From assembly GCF_020509005.1 (NCBI RefSeq), contig NC_063012.1, forward strand, positions 7,192,001 through 7,256,000: 64,000 nucleotides of DNA, read 5' to 3'. The DNA comes from Fulvia fulva. Lineage: Eukaryota > Ascomycota > Dothideomycetes > Mycosphaerellales > Mycosphaerellaceae. The notes below the pieces were generated by a model. That model was not told where the DNA came from, searched no databases, and saw nothing but the letters and a program-made list of their open reading frames with translations. This document shows, in pieces, positions 9,981 through 23,904 of this stretch (position 1 is its first letter; every line of letters starts with the position of its first letter). The position numbers and the translations under genes were made by a program.

Positions 9981-11820
9981 TTGAAGGGCTTAGCAGGTTA
10001 CACTAACAGTGCAGAGATTGTAGCAAGACGAGAACAAGCTCGGAAGGACAGGCAGGAGCGAGAAGCCTTGCGTCAATAGTGGGCAGCAGCAGCAGACACA
10101 CACCGAGAGCTAGCGTTAGTTACTAAGGAAGAGATCACGCCGTAGGATAATACTAGTGTTCTAAGCCGCGTTCGAACACCGCAGTCGTTACTAGCTAGTA
10201 CATTCGATCGGTACGAGAGCCCAGAACGACAGCGTAGCCGGAAGATTCTTAGTAAGGCGTTACCGCTATTATTAAGCAATATTACTAAGGTGTTAACACC
10301 GCTTAGTAAGCTAGGGTCCGAACACTCTTTAGATAACGAGGATAAGCCCGACGGTTAGAACTACAAACTAGCGTTAGATATTACCGCGAGTCTAGTAATC
10401 ACTATAGCGCTACCGATACTAGTAGACTCGAAGCCTCCTTATAGAAAGTCTACGGACCCTCCTTATAGAAAGTCTTCTACGCTAGGTCTAGTACTAGCAT
10501 CCCTAGTATTAGGCTCTAGCGTACTCGTATCTTCGGAGTTATTAATAAGTAGCCGTTTAGTAATACTAGTTATTATAGCGTAGCGCGTAGATCTTAATAG
10601 GCCTAATATAAAGCTATTCCTTAGGAGGAAGGCTTTTAAGGCAACTAAGAAGGGCGAAGAGGATCGTCTAGTAGATAACCCTATTAGATAGTTAATAAGG
10701 TTTAACCGGGCTTAAGACGATACGGATACTATACTAGTAATATAGACGGAAGACTTCTTCCTATATATAGAAGGTCGTATAGTAGTATAGGCGGATAAGG
10801 ACCCTATTATTACGCTATACCTAAAGGACACGGAGTAGGTAAATACTTCCGAAGCCCGTATTAATATTATTAGTAGGGAGTTCAAATTATACTTTCGTAC
10901 TACTAATATCGTTACCGAGAAAGACGCTATAACCGAGCTCGGCGAGCTTAAGTAAGGCGAACATAAGACTCTATATAACTACTATAAGCGAACCGCGTAG
11001 ATCCTTCGCCGTATAGGCGGGGATAATATTAAAGAAGGAGACTAGCCTACCCTATTACGGCTTTAGTAGTCTAACTTAAAGTACGCCGTACTTAAGTTCT
11101 AGTAAGGTTTATATAACTATAAGTTATATCTATAGCTTCTATAGAATAGCGGTCGGTCACTACGTACCCTTAATAGGGCGTATTAGTAAGCTAAAGACGG
11201 TCGCGAGACTATAGAGATTATTGCTCGTAAGACTAGGAGTAATAGCCTTAGTAAGAACATCCCCCTTCTTAAGAGGGTAGCGATAGTATTCGTTAGTAAT
11301 AAGCCCGTAGTAGTAGAGCTTCGTACTTAGGTTACGAGGGTAATAAATATTTAGGTACCGCTAAGACACTAGCCGCTAGCCTATTAGTAGCCTATCTAGT
11401 AGGTTACGTAGACAATACAATACGTACCTCCGTAGTAACGATAGCTTAAAGCTCTACTAGCCTAGGTTATAGTCTATAATACGGAAGTTTAGCCTTAGTA
11501 ACGTTAACTTAAGCTAGCGGCTCCTACCTTATATCGCCTAAGCACGCCGCCTCGATAGGATTACCGAGCTTAGTAGATACCGTCCGTACTACGCGGCGGT
11601 TATAGTAGATTTAATAGCCGTAACCGTAGTAACTTCGGAGATCGCCGTGACCCTAGTAATACTTACTAGCCTATATAGCTATATTATTAGGAAGTAGTCT
11701 CCGCTACTCGTTAGTAGTTCCCTAGTTTCGACCTAACGAGGTCTCGATACTATATAATTAACGGCCGTTTAGTATAGTAAGTGAATGAGTATAGTATCCT
11801 ATTAGTTAATACTAGTTACT
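9981..11820 (+). pseudogene. RIP-degraded gag-like gene of a Ty3-type retroelement
   Basis: One frame can be followed for about 610 codons without an indel; it is broken only by TAG/TAA codons of the kind RIP makes from CAG, CAA and TGG. It begins with a charged helical stretch ('ARREQARKDRQEREALR'), contains a capsid-like segment near 10940-11180 ('ELGELK', 'LYNYYKRT', 'LYNYKLYLQLL') and ends with an Arg/Asn-rich linker near 11600. A putative zinc-knuckle region follows, where the expected Cys codons now read Tyr (TGY to TAY). There is no matching pol downstream, since a hAT remnant follows. No LTRs were identified. Assignment to a Ty3-like gag rests on layout and motif style only. Confidence 0.55.
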
Positions 11821-12099
11821 ACGCGGTTATTAGTAGGTACGGTATCGCCGTCGTTGCTAGTAGTAGTAGTATAGTATTCTTACCTTACTAGTACCGGTAA
11901 CTAGATCTAAATAAGGTATCTACTACGCTCTAGTCGGATAGCTATCCGTAGTAGGTCACTACTAAAATAGTATATTACCGGAGTCGCGTAAATACGCGTA
12001 TTATATATATCCTCGTACCTCTCTTTCTTATTACCTATTTACCTCACTACCGCTAATATACTAGCCTTTCGATAGCTATTTACCTTACCTTCGAAGAAC

Positions 12100-14100
12100 A
12101 CTACGAAGGTGACTCTATACCTTAAGAAGCCTAAGTTCGACGCTAAATTACGGCTCGACGAGTTCAATGTCGATAGTGTTACGTATACGCGTAAGAATGC
12201 CGTCTAGTAGCTAAAGAAAGGGCGTACGAAGACCTCTCTAATATAGGCCTATAGAGAGGCGTTAGTACGTAATAGCGATTTAAGAGAGGTGTATTACTAC
12301 TATAACTATAAGCTCGAGAATAGGCTATAATCGCTACCTATAATAAACGGTAATTAAGGTCCATTTGTCTATCTTTAGAGCTATTAGATGAACAAGCGTA
12401 GTGAGCCTATTGATATTATTAAAGAGCCTAAAGAGAGCTCGTAGTCGTAGACCTTTATTAACTTCACCCTAGTTCGAAAGTTCGATAAATTTAAGCGCCT
12501 ACTTATCCGGTAGATTATATATTGTTATATAGCCTTCCGTATAGTAGAGAATACCTACTTTCGAGAGCTAGTATCTTGCTTATTATTTAAGATTAGTATA
12601 TACCTACCGAAGGCTAGTACTACGATTCGAAAGTTGGTTATCTATAAATACGAGAATTAGAAGGCTTAGCTAGTAGTAGAGCTACTATATACCCTTAGCG
12701 ATATTTATATCTCTTTCGACGTCTAGACCTCGCCTAACTATTACTCTATCGTAAGTGTTTATAGCTATTATATCTACCGTAGCGGTAAGCGTTATACTAA
12801 GCTCTTAGCCTTTAGAAGACTACGTAGTGACTATATAGGCAAGAATATCGTATTAGCCCTATAGAAGGTATTCTAGGAGTACCGGCTCTTAGGTATGATC
12901 GAATTCTTTATTACGGATAATACTACTAATAACGATACGGCAATTAAGGTCCTACTATAACGGATATATCTAGAGATAAAGACCTATTATCGTAAGGGCC
13001 GCCGCCTTTATTATTTCGGTTATATCGCTAATCTCTACGCCAAATCGCTACTCCTAGGAGAAGGCTCGGGAAGGGCGCTTAAGGAGCTTGAATTAGATGT
13101 CGAACGCGGCGCTATTGACGTAGTATACGAGTTCTAGTTAAAGCGAGGAGCGGTTAGTAAGCTATATAATATAATAAGGTAGATTAGGGCCTTAATATAG
13201 AGGTTAGATAAGTTCTTAGAGGTAGTAGGTAGTAAAGGATTAGAGGAATTTAATAAGCTAAAGGTAAGTAGGATCTTATACGTAAAAGGCTTATCTAAGC
13301 TTATCTATTAGCTTTCGGCCGCTTTTAAACGCCTCCGACGTTCTACCGGCGGTACTTCGTAACTTCGAATATCTCCCTAAAAATACCTCCTAGCTAACCT
13401 ATTATCTTATAGCTTATTTAAGACAACTCTATACAATAGAACAGCTTCTATTATATAATCGGACGAGCGCTTACTATTAAGGAACGTGTCGATACGTTTT
13501 ATATACGATACCGTAACGATACGACTACCTAAAAGAATATACTCTCCCCGAACGATTAGGCCTAGCTAGATTCCCTCTATAACACCCTCTAGGTCTTTGA
13601 GATAGGCACGATAGATATGTACGGCGAGAAGAAGCACCTATACGACTAGTATCCGACTCTATACTTTGTGCTTAATATACTCGATATATGTAAAGAGTAA
13701 TTTAAAGAGGAAGTAAGGAATAACGACTCCTATAAATATCTCTCCGCGTATTACGCTATAAGCTAGTCTAAGGCCGAGAAGTACTTCGGACTCATAGATT
13801 AGATACCTATCTATTACGCCGCTATAATGCTCAATCCTATCTAGAAGTAGGAGTAGTTTAAAGATATATAGTCGGCCGGTACTAAAGAGTAGTAGAATTA
13901 GATTAATACTACCTACGCGTAAGTATAAGAGCTCTAGATAGACTTCTATAAGCTAGCCGATTAGATAGTTATAATACCTACTGAAGAGCCGGCGTCTAAG
14001 AAGCGTAAGAATAAGAAGGGTAAGGTACTAGCGGTATCTTAATCTTAGCCTTTATAACCGGTTATTATTAAGGATAATAACGACCTTCGAAGAGTACTTA
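12100..14100 (+). pseudogene. RIP-degraded hAT-superfamily transposase
   Basis: The region reads like a hAT transposase with many RIP stops. Visible segments include 'FRIVENTYFRELVS' (about 12535-12580), 'TSPNYYSIVSVYS' (about 12728-12766), 'SGKRYTKLLAFRRL', 'ITDNTTNNDTAIKVL' and 'GRRLYYFGYIANLYAKSLLL', the last being the family's 'RCFGHxxNL' motif with Cys and His turned to Tyr. Further on, 'YYAAIMLNPI' near 13812-13842 matches the C-terminal 'AxxLDP'-type segment, but in another frame, so an indel or intron lies between. An upstream block near 12180-12310 may be the BED finger, with its Cys codons changed. Terminal inverted repeats and 8-bp TSDs were not found. Confidence 0.65.
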
Positions 14101-14499
14101 ATAATAAGTATAAGCGGCGGAGTATTACTATACCGGGGAACATTTACCTTAATCTACGTATACGGGCTTAGACACCTACTTACATAAGCGGGCTTAGCGC
14201 TCGTATAAGAACCTCGCGTACCCCGCGCCTCTCTTAGATAGAACATCTATTCGACTTATACCTTATCCGACCACGTACTTATACCTACTTATAACACTTT
14301 AAAAAGATTATTACTAATATATAGAGAGATACAAGAAGCTACGATTAGGAGATTATAGAGAAACGCGATAGTATATAAAGAGTACTAAGTATTAGGTATC
14401 GTACTCGATCGAGTCGTATATTAAGTAGGTTATACGGCTAATACCGTAGGATAGCTAGAGTTAATAATAACGGCGGCGCGCTAGGCGCGTAGATAACTA

Positions 14500-15632
14500 A
14501 TAGTCGCGTTAACCGCGTAAGTATTAGTAGATCCTCTTTCTTTACCCTTCTACCCGACCCTAGCGACGATAGCGGAACCGAGGGCGACGCGACGTAGACC
14601 TAAGGACGCGAAGAGGAGGTAGTAAGGAAACTCGTCGATAAGAGTAACGTATACTATAAGTAGTATAAGAAGGTCTTCGACCGACTCGCGGAGATATAAG
14701 AAGAGGACGAGACCGAGGCCGAGCTTAAACTTAACCTAGCTAACTTAGTAGGTAATAGCTACGTCGAGGACGAGACTACCGACAAGGGTAGGACCGGTAT
14801 AATAGGACGCCGAGTTACGATTAATAACTTCTAGAGCCCGTTCGACGTACTTAATAGCTTATTAGCGGACAAGTTTAAGAAGTAAGTTAACGACTACCTA
14901 TAGTAGATATATAAGATCTTACTCGATATCGAGTTAGACTATCGACGCGTATATAAGACGATCTCTATACTAGATATAGCTAACTATATTAATATACGTA
15001 AGGTTAAGGATACGAGAGATTAGATAGATAGACTCGAAGACGAGATTAGTACTATTTAGGCTACTAACTAGTTACTTTAGGACGAAGTAGCTCGACTTAA
15101 GAGCACCCCGATTGTTATCGATCTAGGTAAGCTAGTAAAAGCTTAGGAAGAAGTAACGAAGGCTAAGGAAGGTAAAGCCTTAAATAGGATATAGTATAAG
15201 GGCGCGGAAAATAAGTAAATAGCTACTAAATAGCGTATCGCTAAACTCGAGTAAGAGGCGTATAGTCGAGTATAAGAAAAGTAAGATCTACTACCGTAGC
15301 GTACTAAATCTGAGGAATCGCTAGAACGTCGTAAGAGTAAGCCTAGTCGGAAGCCGGCGAAGGGAAACGGCGATCTAGACTCCTTAGACAAGGACGATAA
15401 CGATAAGAATAAGGACGGTAAGCGTAAGAGTAGTAGTAAGCCGAGGCGTAAGAACGCTAGCAACTCAAATATACCTATCTCTAGGTATAATATATAGGAC
15501 CCCGATATAATAACGGGTATTAAGTTATTATACGATCTAAAGGCCCCTATACCTTTCGATCTAAAGAATAAGGAGGGTATTAAGTTTCGAGAATAGTAGC
15601 GAGTAGCCGAAGCTAAGCTATAAGTATCGAAA
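14500..15632 (+). pseudogene. RIP-degraded gag-like coiled-coil protein remnant
   Basis: An acidic, then helical, then strongly basic protein can be read in one frame. Parts include 'EEDETEAELKLNLANLVG' (about 14700), a coiled-coil-like segment 'DRLEDEISTIQATN' (about 15030-15070), 'EEVTKAKEGKALNRI' and a Lys/Arg/Ser-rich C-terminal part near 15300-15460. This layout fits the gag of some fungal LTR elements, but I see no zinc knuckle. It is cut at 15632 by the tail of a reversed LINE. The gap 14100-14500 holds only RIP-type sequence in which I see no domain. Confidence 0.4.
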
Positions 15633-17706
15633 TATAGATAGATAGATAGATAGATAGATAGATTTGTTATTCTCCTATTCTAGGACCCTATTTAGCCTAT
15701 ATAGGTATATATCTATTATTATATATAAAGGGAGACCCGAATAGATAAAAACCCTTCTCGCCCCCGACTTCTCCTTATCTAGATTAGCTTTCCCTCTAAA
15801 CGTACGTAGTCTATATTACTACCCCGTTAGCCCCCGCTCCTAGCCGGTCTCGTTACGCTACGCCGTATCCTCTCTTCCTATACTACTCCTACTAGGCGGT
15901 ACTGTTCTAGCTAGCCCTTCTCTAGTATCTAGTTCGTAATACGCCGTAGGTCCTTAACGTTATTAAGAAGTGCCCTAATCGTCCAGTTCCTCGCCTTTAC
16001 TATCTACTCCCCCCTTTCTAGCGACTACCTCGGATAGACGAGGAGTACGTACCGTACGTTCTAGGAGTAATAGCCGTAGGGGTAGCTAGTATTCGTATAT
16101 TCTAGAACCTTCCTCTATAATAGGTACCCCTAGAGGCCGATATGTTCGCTTCGTAGTTAGGTTACTATACTACTCTATACCCTCGTAAGGCGGTAGTAGA
16201 TAAGCTTTGGGGGGTGCTTGACCGCGGATTTCGTAGCTAACTATTCCTTAGGTTGTCCCGCTAGCTAAGGGCGTCTACTATACCCTATACCCTAGTTATT
16301 CTACCTCTCTTTCTATAGTTACTCTATAAACGATTTCTTACCTTCCTATCGTATTACTAGCTATTCGTCCCTTACCCGGTAGTTCGGCTCGTTTCCGGGT
16401 CGAATGCCCTTATACGCTAGTACTAATTCGCGGGCCCTTACGACTATACTAGTGATGATCTTCTATACTAGGTACTATGCCGACTTGCCTAAGTAGGAGG
16501 TCCGTAGTCCCTAGATATATAGGTCGATCGGTAGTATAGCGGTCTCGTGCTTAAGTATCCTTATTAGTATCGACTTATATACCCCGGTGACCTTCCTTAG
16601 GCATTAGTTTTAGATCTTCGCTAACGGCGCGACGAGTCCCTATAATAGGTAGGCCCTCTCGCGTAAGGACTATACTTAGCTACTATAGGTAAGGACTAGC
16701 CGTATAATAGCCGTATATAGAAGTCGTAACTACCGAAAGTCCGCCCCCTATATATACGTAGTAAGCCTCTAGTATAATACTATATTCTGTTTGGCTTTCT
16801 ATAATATTACCTATACGTACTTCCTCTACCGTAGCGCTACGAAAGGATAAGGAGTACTTTTTAACTATCTTAAGGCTATATTACTAGATTAGGCCTTATT
16901 CTATTACTAGATCCGCCGCTATCGCGTCTTATAGCTATATAATTAGCGCCAAGGCCTTCTTACCTTCTAGCTATTTCCTATAGAGCTAAGTCGCCTTCTA
17001 GATTAGAGAGTTAAGAGTAACCGGGTTGTCCTCTTAGAGAGTACGTAGGTAACCTTAGTTAGTTAGGTCGAACTCTTTAGGTATATCGTAGACTAGGATT
17101 ATAAATTACTTCGTTAAGACCTTTACTAATGCCGTAACCTTAGATACCTACTATAGCTATACCTCTAGGTGCCTCCTAGTAGTAGTAGTAGTAGAGCTAG
17201 TATAGATCTATAGAGTACCGTTAGACTATTAGTTCACTATAACTACCCCTAGTTAATTAATTCGCTATATAAGCTCCTTATTCGATAGCTTCGTAACTTC
17301 GGCCTAGTCTTCCTTTACTATAATACGGATCGTAACTATATCGTATATTAGGCGGGGGCCTAGTATCGATACCGCGACTAATACCTAGCTATAGGGGTAT
17401 TAAATCCGGGTGGCCTTACTAATCGCCTAAGACGTCGTCCTTATTTCTTATTACCCTTAGTAATACGATAGTATAAGCGCCGTACGTAGCTAAGTGATCA
17501 TTACCTATAGAGACCGGTATAGGAGCTAATCGTTAGTTTCTATACTTTTTACGCCCTCTATAAGTTACTACTAGTTGTCTTAGGGGAGCTTTACCTATAG
17601 AGCCGTAGGCGCCGGTAGTACCGTAGCCTAGACTACTATTACCTAGGAGTTACCTAATATAGCTAGGCACCTCCACGGCGTTCAGAGCTAAAGAAATAGG
17701 GTAAAG
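15633..17706 (-). mobile_element. Tad-type LINE, reversed, internally deleted copy (LINE-1b)
   Basis: This is the reverse complement of the full-length LINE at 18984-23904. It starts at its 3' tail, a GATA/TATC tetranucleotide run at 15634-15663, and runs through the 3' UTR and the C-terminal zinc region. Near 16842 it jumps from sequence matching about 22730 of the full copy to sequence matching about 20000, so about 2.7 kb with the endonuclease and most of the reverse transcriptase is missing. It then covers most of ORF1. At 17706 the LTR of Copia C interrupts it, before the LINE's own 5' end. All reading frames are broken by RIP-type stops. Confidence 0.8.
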
Positions 17707-17941
17707 TGTTAAGATGTAGTATCTTAAAGGGAGTTAACAATTAGGAAGTGATCTAGTAGGCTAAGGCATCTACGATAACTTAGCTTATAGGGAGATACCT
17801 TCTCTCCCCTTTAGCTTAGATAGACATCTAACACAATCAACATATTAGTTCCTAATATATTGCTATATACTCGTGCTATTAGTTAGTTAAAGATTGATCT
17901 CTTAATCTACTCCGCTACTATCTACCCGTACCTATTTAATA
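17707..17941 (+). repeat. Copia C 5' LTR (235 bp)
   Basis: It starts TGTTAAGATG and ends CCTATTTAATA (ancestral ...TTTAACA). The same 235-bp sequence occurs in reverse at 39794-40028. It is followed directly by the primer-binding site that is also found after the Copia A LTR. Confidence 0.85.
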
Positions 17942-18983
17942 GGTTATAAGCCCGGGTTTATATAGGAATAAGAGCAACCTATATTAGTATAAGTTACTTA
18001 TATCCCTTACTATCGTAGTAGAAAACATCTAGGAGTCAGAAGTCTACCCCGTCTATCCTATTAAGGAGCTTAGTTTGATACTAAGTAATAGGTAACCTAG
18101 ACAAGGACTCTATACGGCTTACTTAAAGCCAATACCTTAAAGATACTCTATAGGTAGAACTGTATCGAGATACTATTAAGAAGGAATTCAAGTAAGTCAT
18201 TTGAAGCTCTACTAGGAGAGACAGACCTATGTCCTAGCCCCGAGACCTTATACCGCTCCTTCTTTACTTTACTAAGTAGGCCTTAGTATCTATACCTACG
18301 AACTTTCCTATTCTATACTAGAAGCCTTAGTAGGATCTAAGCCACTACTTTGGAATATACATACCTTGTTTTATTACATCTAATCTATTATAGATCTATA
18401 CTAAGAGAAGATAGAGGAGAAGGGAGGCAAAATCCTAATTCTTAGGAGGGACAGTTAGAAGAGATAGTCTAACCTTTAGAGATATAAGATAGAGAGCTAA
18501 TCAGCATTCTTTACAATTAATGACCTAATAGAAGTGTCTTTTAACAATATTAAGGGCAAGACTCTGAAACTCTAAGAAGAGGCTATAACTAAAGAGATCC
18601 TTAATACGCTAATATAGACAAGATATAATATAGTGTACAACTTTAGTATCCTTAGTAGGATTATAGAAGAAGATGAATTTGAGCTTAAGGGCTTATATAA
18701 ATCTAGAAGAGCTACTAAGAAGTAGGTATATCTCTAGAACAAGTATAGCTAGGTGCTACTAACCTATATATATAAGCTTATAAAGCAATTTGTGACCTTT
18801 AAGATAAGTAAAGAGTTCACTATTAGATCTGTATAGACATACCTAGTTTCTCTTAGAAAAAGGATCGCTAATGTTGACCTAGAGGGTTAGTATTATAGGA
18901 AAGCTAATATAAGGATGACCTAGCTCTTAAGCTCACTACTACCTAGCTACTATATAGCTAGGGATACTATTATAACCTAGCTA

Positions 18984-21900
18984 GATTAAAAAACGCTCAT
19001 CGATCTCTGCGCCAAAACAAGACACATTCGAAAGCTCTTATTAAGGCCATTCTAACGATATATAAAGCAGGCCACTACCCCTAGGACTAAGGGAGTTATA
19101 CCTCATTCAATCTAGATAGCTTGAAGCTCTCTTCACCCTGTTTCTTCAGCTCCAAACGCCGCGGAGGTGCCTAGCTACATTAGGCAACTCCTAGGTAATA
19201 GTAGCCTAGGCTACGGCATTAACGGCGCCTACGGCCCTATAGGCGAAGCCCCCCTAAGACAACTAGTAGCAACTTATAGAGGACGTAAAAAGTATAGAAA
19301 CTAACGATCAGCTCCCTTACCGGTCTCTATAGGTAATGATCACTTAGCTACGTACGGCGCATATACTATCGTATTACCGAGGGCAATAAGAAATAAGGAC
19401 GACGTCCTAGGCGATTAGTAAGGCCACCCGGAATCAACACCCCTATAGCTAGGTATCGGTCGCGGTATCGATACTAGGCCCCCGCCTAACGTACGATATA
19501 GTTACGATCCGTATTATAGCAAAGGAAGACTAGGCCGAAGTTACGAAGCTATCGAACAAGGAGCTCGCCTAACGAATTAACTAACTAGGGGTAGTCGTAG
19601 TGAACTAATAGTCTAACGGCACTCTATAGATCTATACTAGCTCTACTACTACTAGGAGGCACCTAGAGGTATAGCCATAGTAGGCATCTAAGGTTACGGC
19701 ATTAGCGAAGGTCTTAACGAAACAATTTACGATCCTAGTCCACGATATGCCTAAGGAGTTTGACCTAACTAACTAGGGTCACCTACGCGCTCTCTAAGAG
19801 GACAACCCGGTCACTCTTAACTCTCTAATCTAGAAGGCGACTTGGCTCTATAGGAAATAGCTAGAAGGTAAGAAGGCCTCGGCGCTAATAGTATAGCTAT
19901 AAGACGCGAAAGCGGCGGATCTAGCGATAGAACAAGGCCTAGTCTAGCAATATAGCCTCAAGATAGTAGAAAAGCACTCCTTATCCTTTCGTGTCCTCTA
20001 ATGCTTCAAATGCTAATAGTATAGACACCAAACCTACACGTGTATAAACAAGTAGGCCTGCTCGAACTATATAGGAGACTATATGTCTAGGGACTGTATA
20101 TCGACTACGAGACGGTACGCGAACTGTCCGGGGTACTACCTATCGTATAGTACGGAATGCCTATAGCGGAAACTAGCGAAAAACAAGGCAATTATAAATA
20201 GAACCGTCGCCCTAAGATTCTACGGCGACCGTAAGGCTAGCCTATACCGGAACTAAATAGCGGCGGTCGGGCATAAGCGCCCTAGGGCCGAGAACGATAT
20301 AAAGGATACGTAACCTAGGGCGTACGGGAGGCTACGTACTCTACTAGCTACGGCGAGGGAATCTAGCTAGGCCCGGCTCCCCTTTAGTATATAGCCGATA
20401 GGCGTAGACTAGGACGTATAGGGCAGTAGGACATAGGACGATATAGAGGAAATGATTATCGATGCCGATAACTAGCCTCGACACGCTTAGCATCATCTAG
20501 TATAACGTCAACTATAGCAAGGATATAGTCTAGAACTATTTCCTATACGAGGCGGACCCGCGCGTCTACCACGTCCTTACAATCTAGGAGCTATAGATTA
20601 ATCCGTACTATAAGAGACTAACGACCTACAAGTCACTAGGCTATACGACATGCCTACGAGGCGACGGTAGACCCCGCACGTGCTTCTATATTAGCAAGGA
20701 TATACTAGAATCCGACTAGGAGGTAGTGTACTACGTAGACGAAGAAGGCGGGGGCGATATTACCTCCCTCTACGTAGGTAGCACCTAGATATACAACCTA
20801 TATATATAACCGCTAGTATCGAGGTCTAGCCGCGACCTAGGGGTCTACAGACACCTAGACAGTGCGCTTAAGAGACAAGGGTGCCACATCGTAGTAGGAG
20901 ACTTCAATATACACTACCCTTCCTAGGAAAGCCTTATATAGCCGCACCCTATAGCCGACAAAGTACTCGACTTGATAGCGAGTAACGTAATTGCCCTTAA
21001 TACCCCGAAGGACCTAGGTACCTAGAAGAGAGGGGGACTCTAAGGCACGATCGACCTCTCCTAGATCTTAGATAGCTACTACTATACGGTAACCTACTAT
21101 AGGATCGAACATAAACTCGAGGCGTCGTCAGACTATATACTAGTTAGGACCTCTATTACGATATAGATATAACGTATACTAGCGAGAACCCCTAAGCCAA
21201 ACTAGGGAAAGGCCTACTAGGCCAATATCTAGGCGTACCTCGATAACTCTAAGAGGCTAGTCTAGATCGCGTAGTAGCAATATAATAGTAAAGACGAGAT
21301 AGACGAAGTAGTCTAGGGCTTAATAGACGAAATAAGAAAAGCGACCTTACTTTACGTTCCGCTTGCCTAACTAACGACATAGTCTAAACTATACTAGACG
21401 CCGGAGTACACTACGGTAGTAAGAGAAGCAAGGAGAGCCCGCCGGGTATAGACGAGCAGCTATAGCGAGGAGGCCTAGAACGTATATAGGGAGGCATACT
21501 AATAGAAGAAAGCTATAATACGAAGGGAGAAAGCAGTCGGCTAGAGGGCTATAGTAGAAGAAATCGCCGGCAAGCTAGAGAAGATATAGAAGCTAGCGAA
21601 ATGGGCCCGATAGGACCCTATATAGGGCCCCTCCTTCTCTATCCTAGCGCTATAATCGCCTAGTAGCCCGGTTAGCGACCCCGAGGCCAAGGCGCGTCTA
21701 CTAGCTACTCTACTCCCCTAGCCCCTAGCATCGCGGTCTAATAGGAGGTGTCTAAGGGAGAAGTTGCCGCTATACTAAGGAAGTTGCCGGCGAAGAAAGC
21801 CCCGGGGCCGGATAGGATCCCAAACGAGCTACTAAAGAAGTGTAGAGATCAACTAGCCCTAGTAGTTATAGCGATCTTTAACGCCTGCCTATAGACCGGG

Positions 21901-23904
21901 TACTACCCGATAGCTTTTAAACAATCGACGACAGTGGTCCTACGTAAGCCGTAGAAGGAAGACTATACGTAGGTGAAGTCGTACCGCCTAATTACGCTCC
22001 TTAACACTCTTAGGAAGGCGCTTAAGAAGCTAGTTATAACGAGACTCTCCGAGGCGGTAGAGGAACACTCCCTACTCCCGGACACCTAGATAGGTGCGCG
22101 CCTATAGCGATCGACGCTATCCGCGATAGAACTTATCACCTCTTAGGTAAAGGCTATCTAGTATAAGAATAGGGACAAGGTGGCTTCCTTACTTAGCCTA
22201 GACATATCGGGAGCCTTCGACTACGTGTTATACCCGCGGCTACTCTACATCCTAAGGTCGAAGGGACTCCCTAAGTAGCTTGTTAACTTCGTACGGTCCT
22301 ACCTCTAAAACCGTAGTACGTCGATCCTAGTCGGCTAGTATAGAAGCCCATTTCAAGCAGTCTATACTAGAATCCCGTAAGGCTTAACGCTAGTACCTAT
22401 TCTATTCCTCTTCTTTATAGCGACGCTACTCCTAGCCCTAGAATCCTAGAACACCGCTACGAGCGGCTTCGTAGACGACACAAACATCCTAGCGTAGTCT
22501 TCCTCGACTAAGGAGAACTATAGGCTACTAGAAGAGAAGCACAAGATCTGCGAGGACTAGGCTAGGAGGCACGGGGCTCGGTTTGCCCTAGAAAAGTACA
22601 ATCTAATACACTTTACGCGCCGGCCACGGTTCTATAATATATAAGCTTCTATCTAGATATAGGGGCATACGACTAACCCGGCAAATTAGCTTAGGATCCT
22701 CGGACTATAGGTGGACCCGGCGCTACGGTAGAGGAAGTACGTATAGGCAATATTACGGAAAGCTAAACAGAATATAGCATTATACTAGAGGCTCACTACG
22801 TCTATATAGGGGGCGGACTTCCGGTAGTTACGACTACTATATACGGCTATTATACGGCCAGTCCTTACCTATAGTAGCCAAGTATAGTCCTTAGGCGAGA
22901 GGGCCTACCTATCGAAGGGACTCGTCGCGCCGCTAGCGAAGATCCAAAACCAATGCCTAAGGAAGGTTACCGGGGTATATAAGTCGACACTAACGAGGAT
23001 GCTTAAGCACGAGACCGCTATACCGCCGATCGACCTATATATCTAGGGACTACGGACCTCCTACTTAGGCAAGTCGGCATAGTACCTAGTATAGAAGGTC
23101 ATCGCCAGTACAGTCGTAAGGGCCCGCGAATTAGTACTAGCGTATAGGGGTATTCGACCCGGAAACGAGCCGAACTACCGGGTAAGGGACGAATAGCTAG
23201 TAATATAATAGGAAGGTAAGAAATCGTTTATAGAGCAACTATAGAAAGAGAGGTGGAACAACCAGGTTATAGGGTATAGTAGACGCCCTTAGCTAGCGGG
23301 ACAACCTAAGGAATAGTTAGCTATAAAATCCGCGGTCAAGTACCCCCCGAAGCTTATCTACTACCGCCTTACGAGGGTATAGAGTAGTATAGTAACCTAA
23401 CTGCGAAGCGAACACATCGGCCTCTAGGGGTACCTATTATAGAGGAAGGTTCTAGGATACACGAATACTAGCTGCCCCTACGGCTATCGCTCCTAGAACG
23501 TACGGCACGCACTCCTCGTCTATCCGAGGTAGTCGCTAGGAAGGGGGGAGTAGATAGCAAAGGCGAGGAACCGGACGATTAGGGCACTTCTTAATAACGC
23601 TAAGGACCTACGGCGTATTACGAACTAGATACTAGAGAAGGGCTAGCTAGAATAGTACCGCCTAGTAGGAGTAGTATAGGAAGAGAGGACACGACGTAGC
23701 GCGACGAGACCGGCTAGGAGCGGGGGCTAACGGGGTAGTGACATAGACTACGTACGTTCAGAGGGAAAGCTAAACTAGATAAGGAGTAGTCGGGGCGGGA
23801 AGGGTTTTCACCTATTCGGGTTTCCATTTGTATATAACAATAGATATATACCTATATAGGCCGGATAGGGTCCTAGAACAGGGGAATGACAAATCTATCT
23901 ATCT
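18984..23904 (+). mobile_element. Full-length Tad-type LINE (LINE-1a) with 15-bp target-site duplications
   Basis: The 4.9-kb element is flanked by identical 15-bp copies of ATTATAACCTAGCTA at 18969-18983 and 23905-23919, and it ends in an ATCT tetranucleotide tail, so target-primed insertion into Copia C gag is well supported. ORF1 (about 19150-20480) carries CCHC zinc knuckles near 20000-20120 ('CFKCQQYRHQTYTC' and two more). ORF2 (about 20480-23760) starts with an endonuclease fold ('HIVVGDFNIHYPS' near 20890), then reverse transcriptase ('KAPGPDRIPNELLKK' near 21800; catalytic 'FVDDTNIL' at about 22469-22492), and ends with a Cys/His-rich segment near 23465-23520. Frames are broken by RIP-type TAG/TAA stops, so the copy is inactive. 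Confidence 0.85.

Noticed and set aside
15143..15463. Leu/Ser-rich 106-codon minus-strand frame that looks like a membrane protein
   Set aside because: It is the complement of the Lys/Arg-rich coding strand of the gag-like remnant. RIP on the plus strand removes stops from the minus strand.
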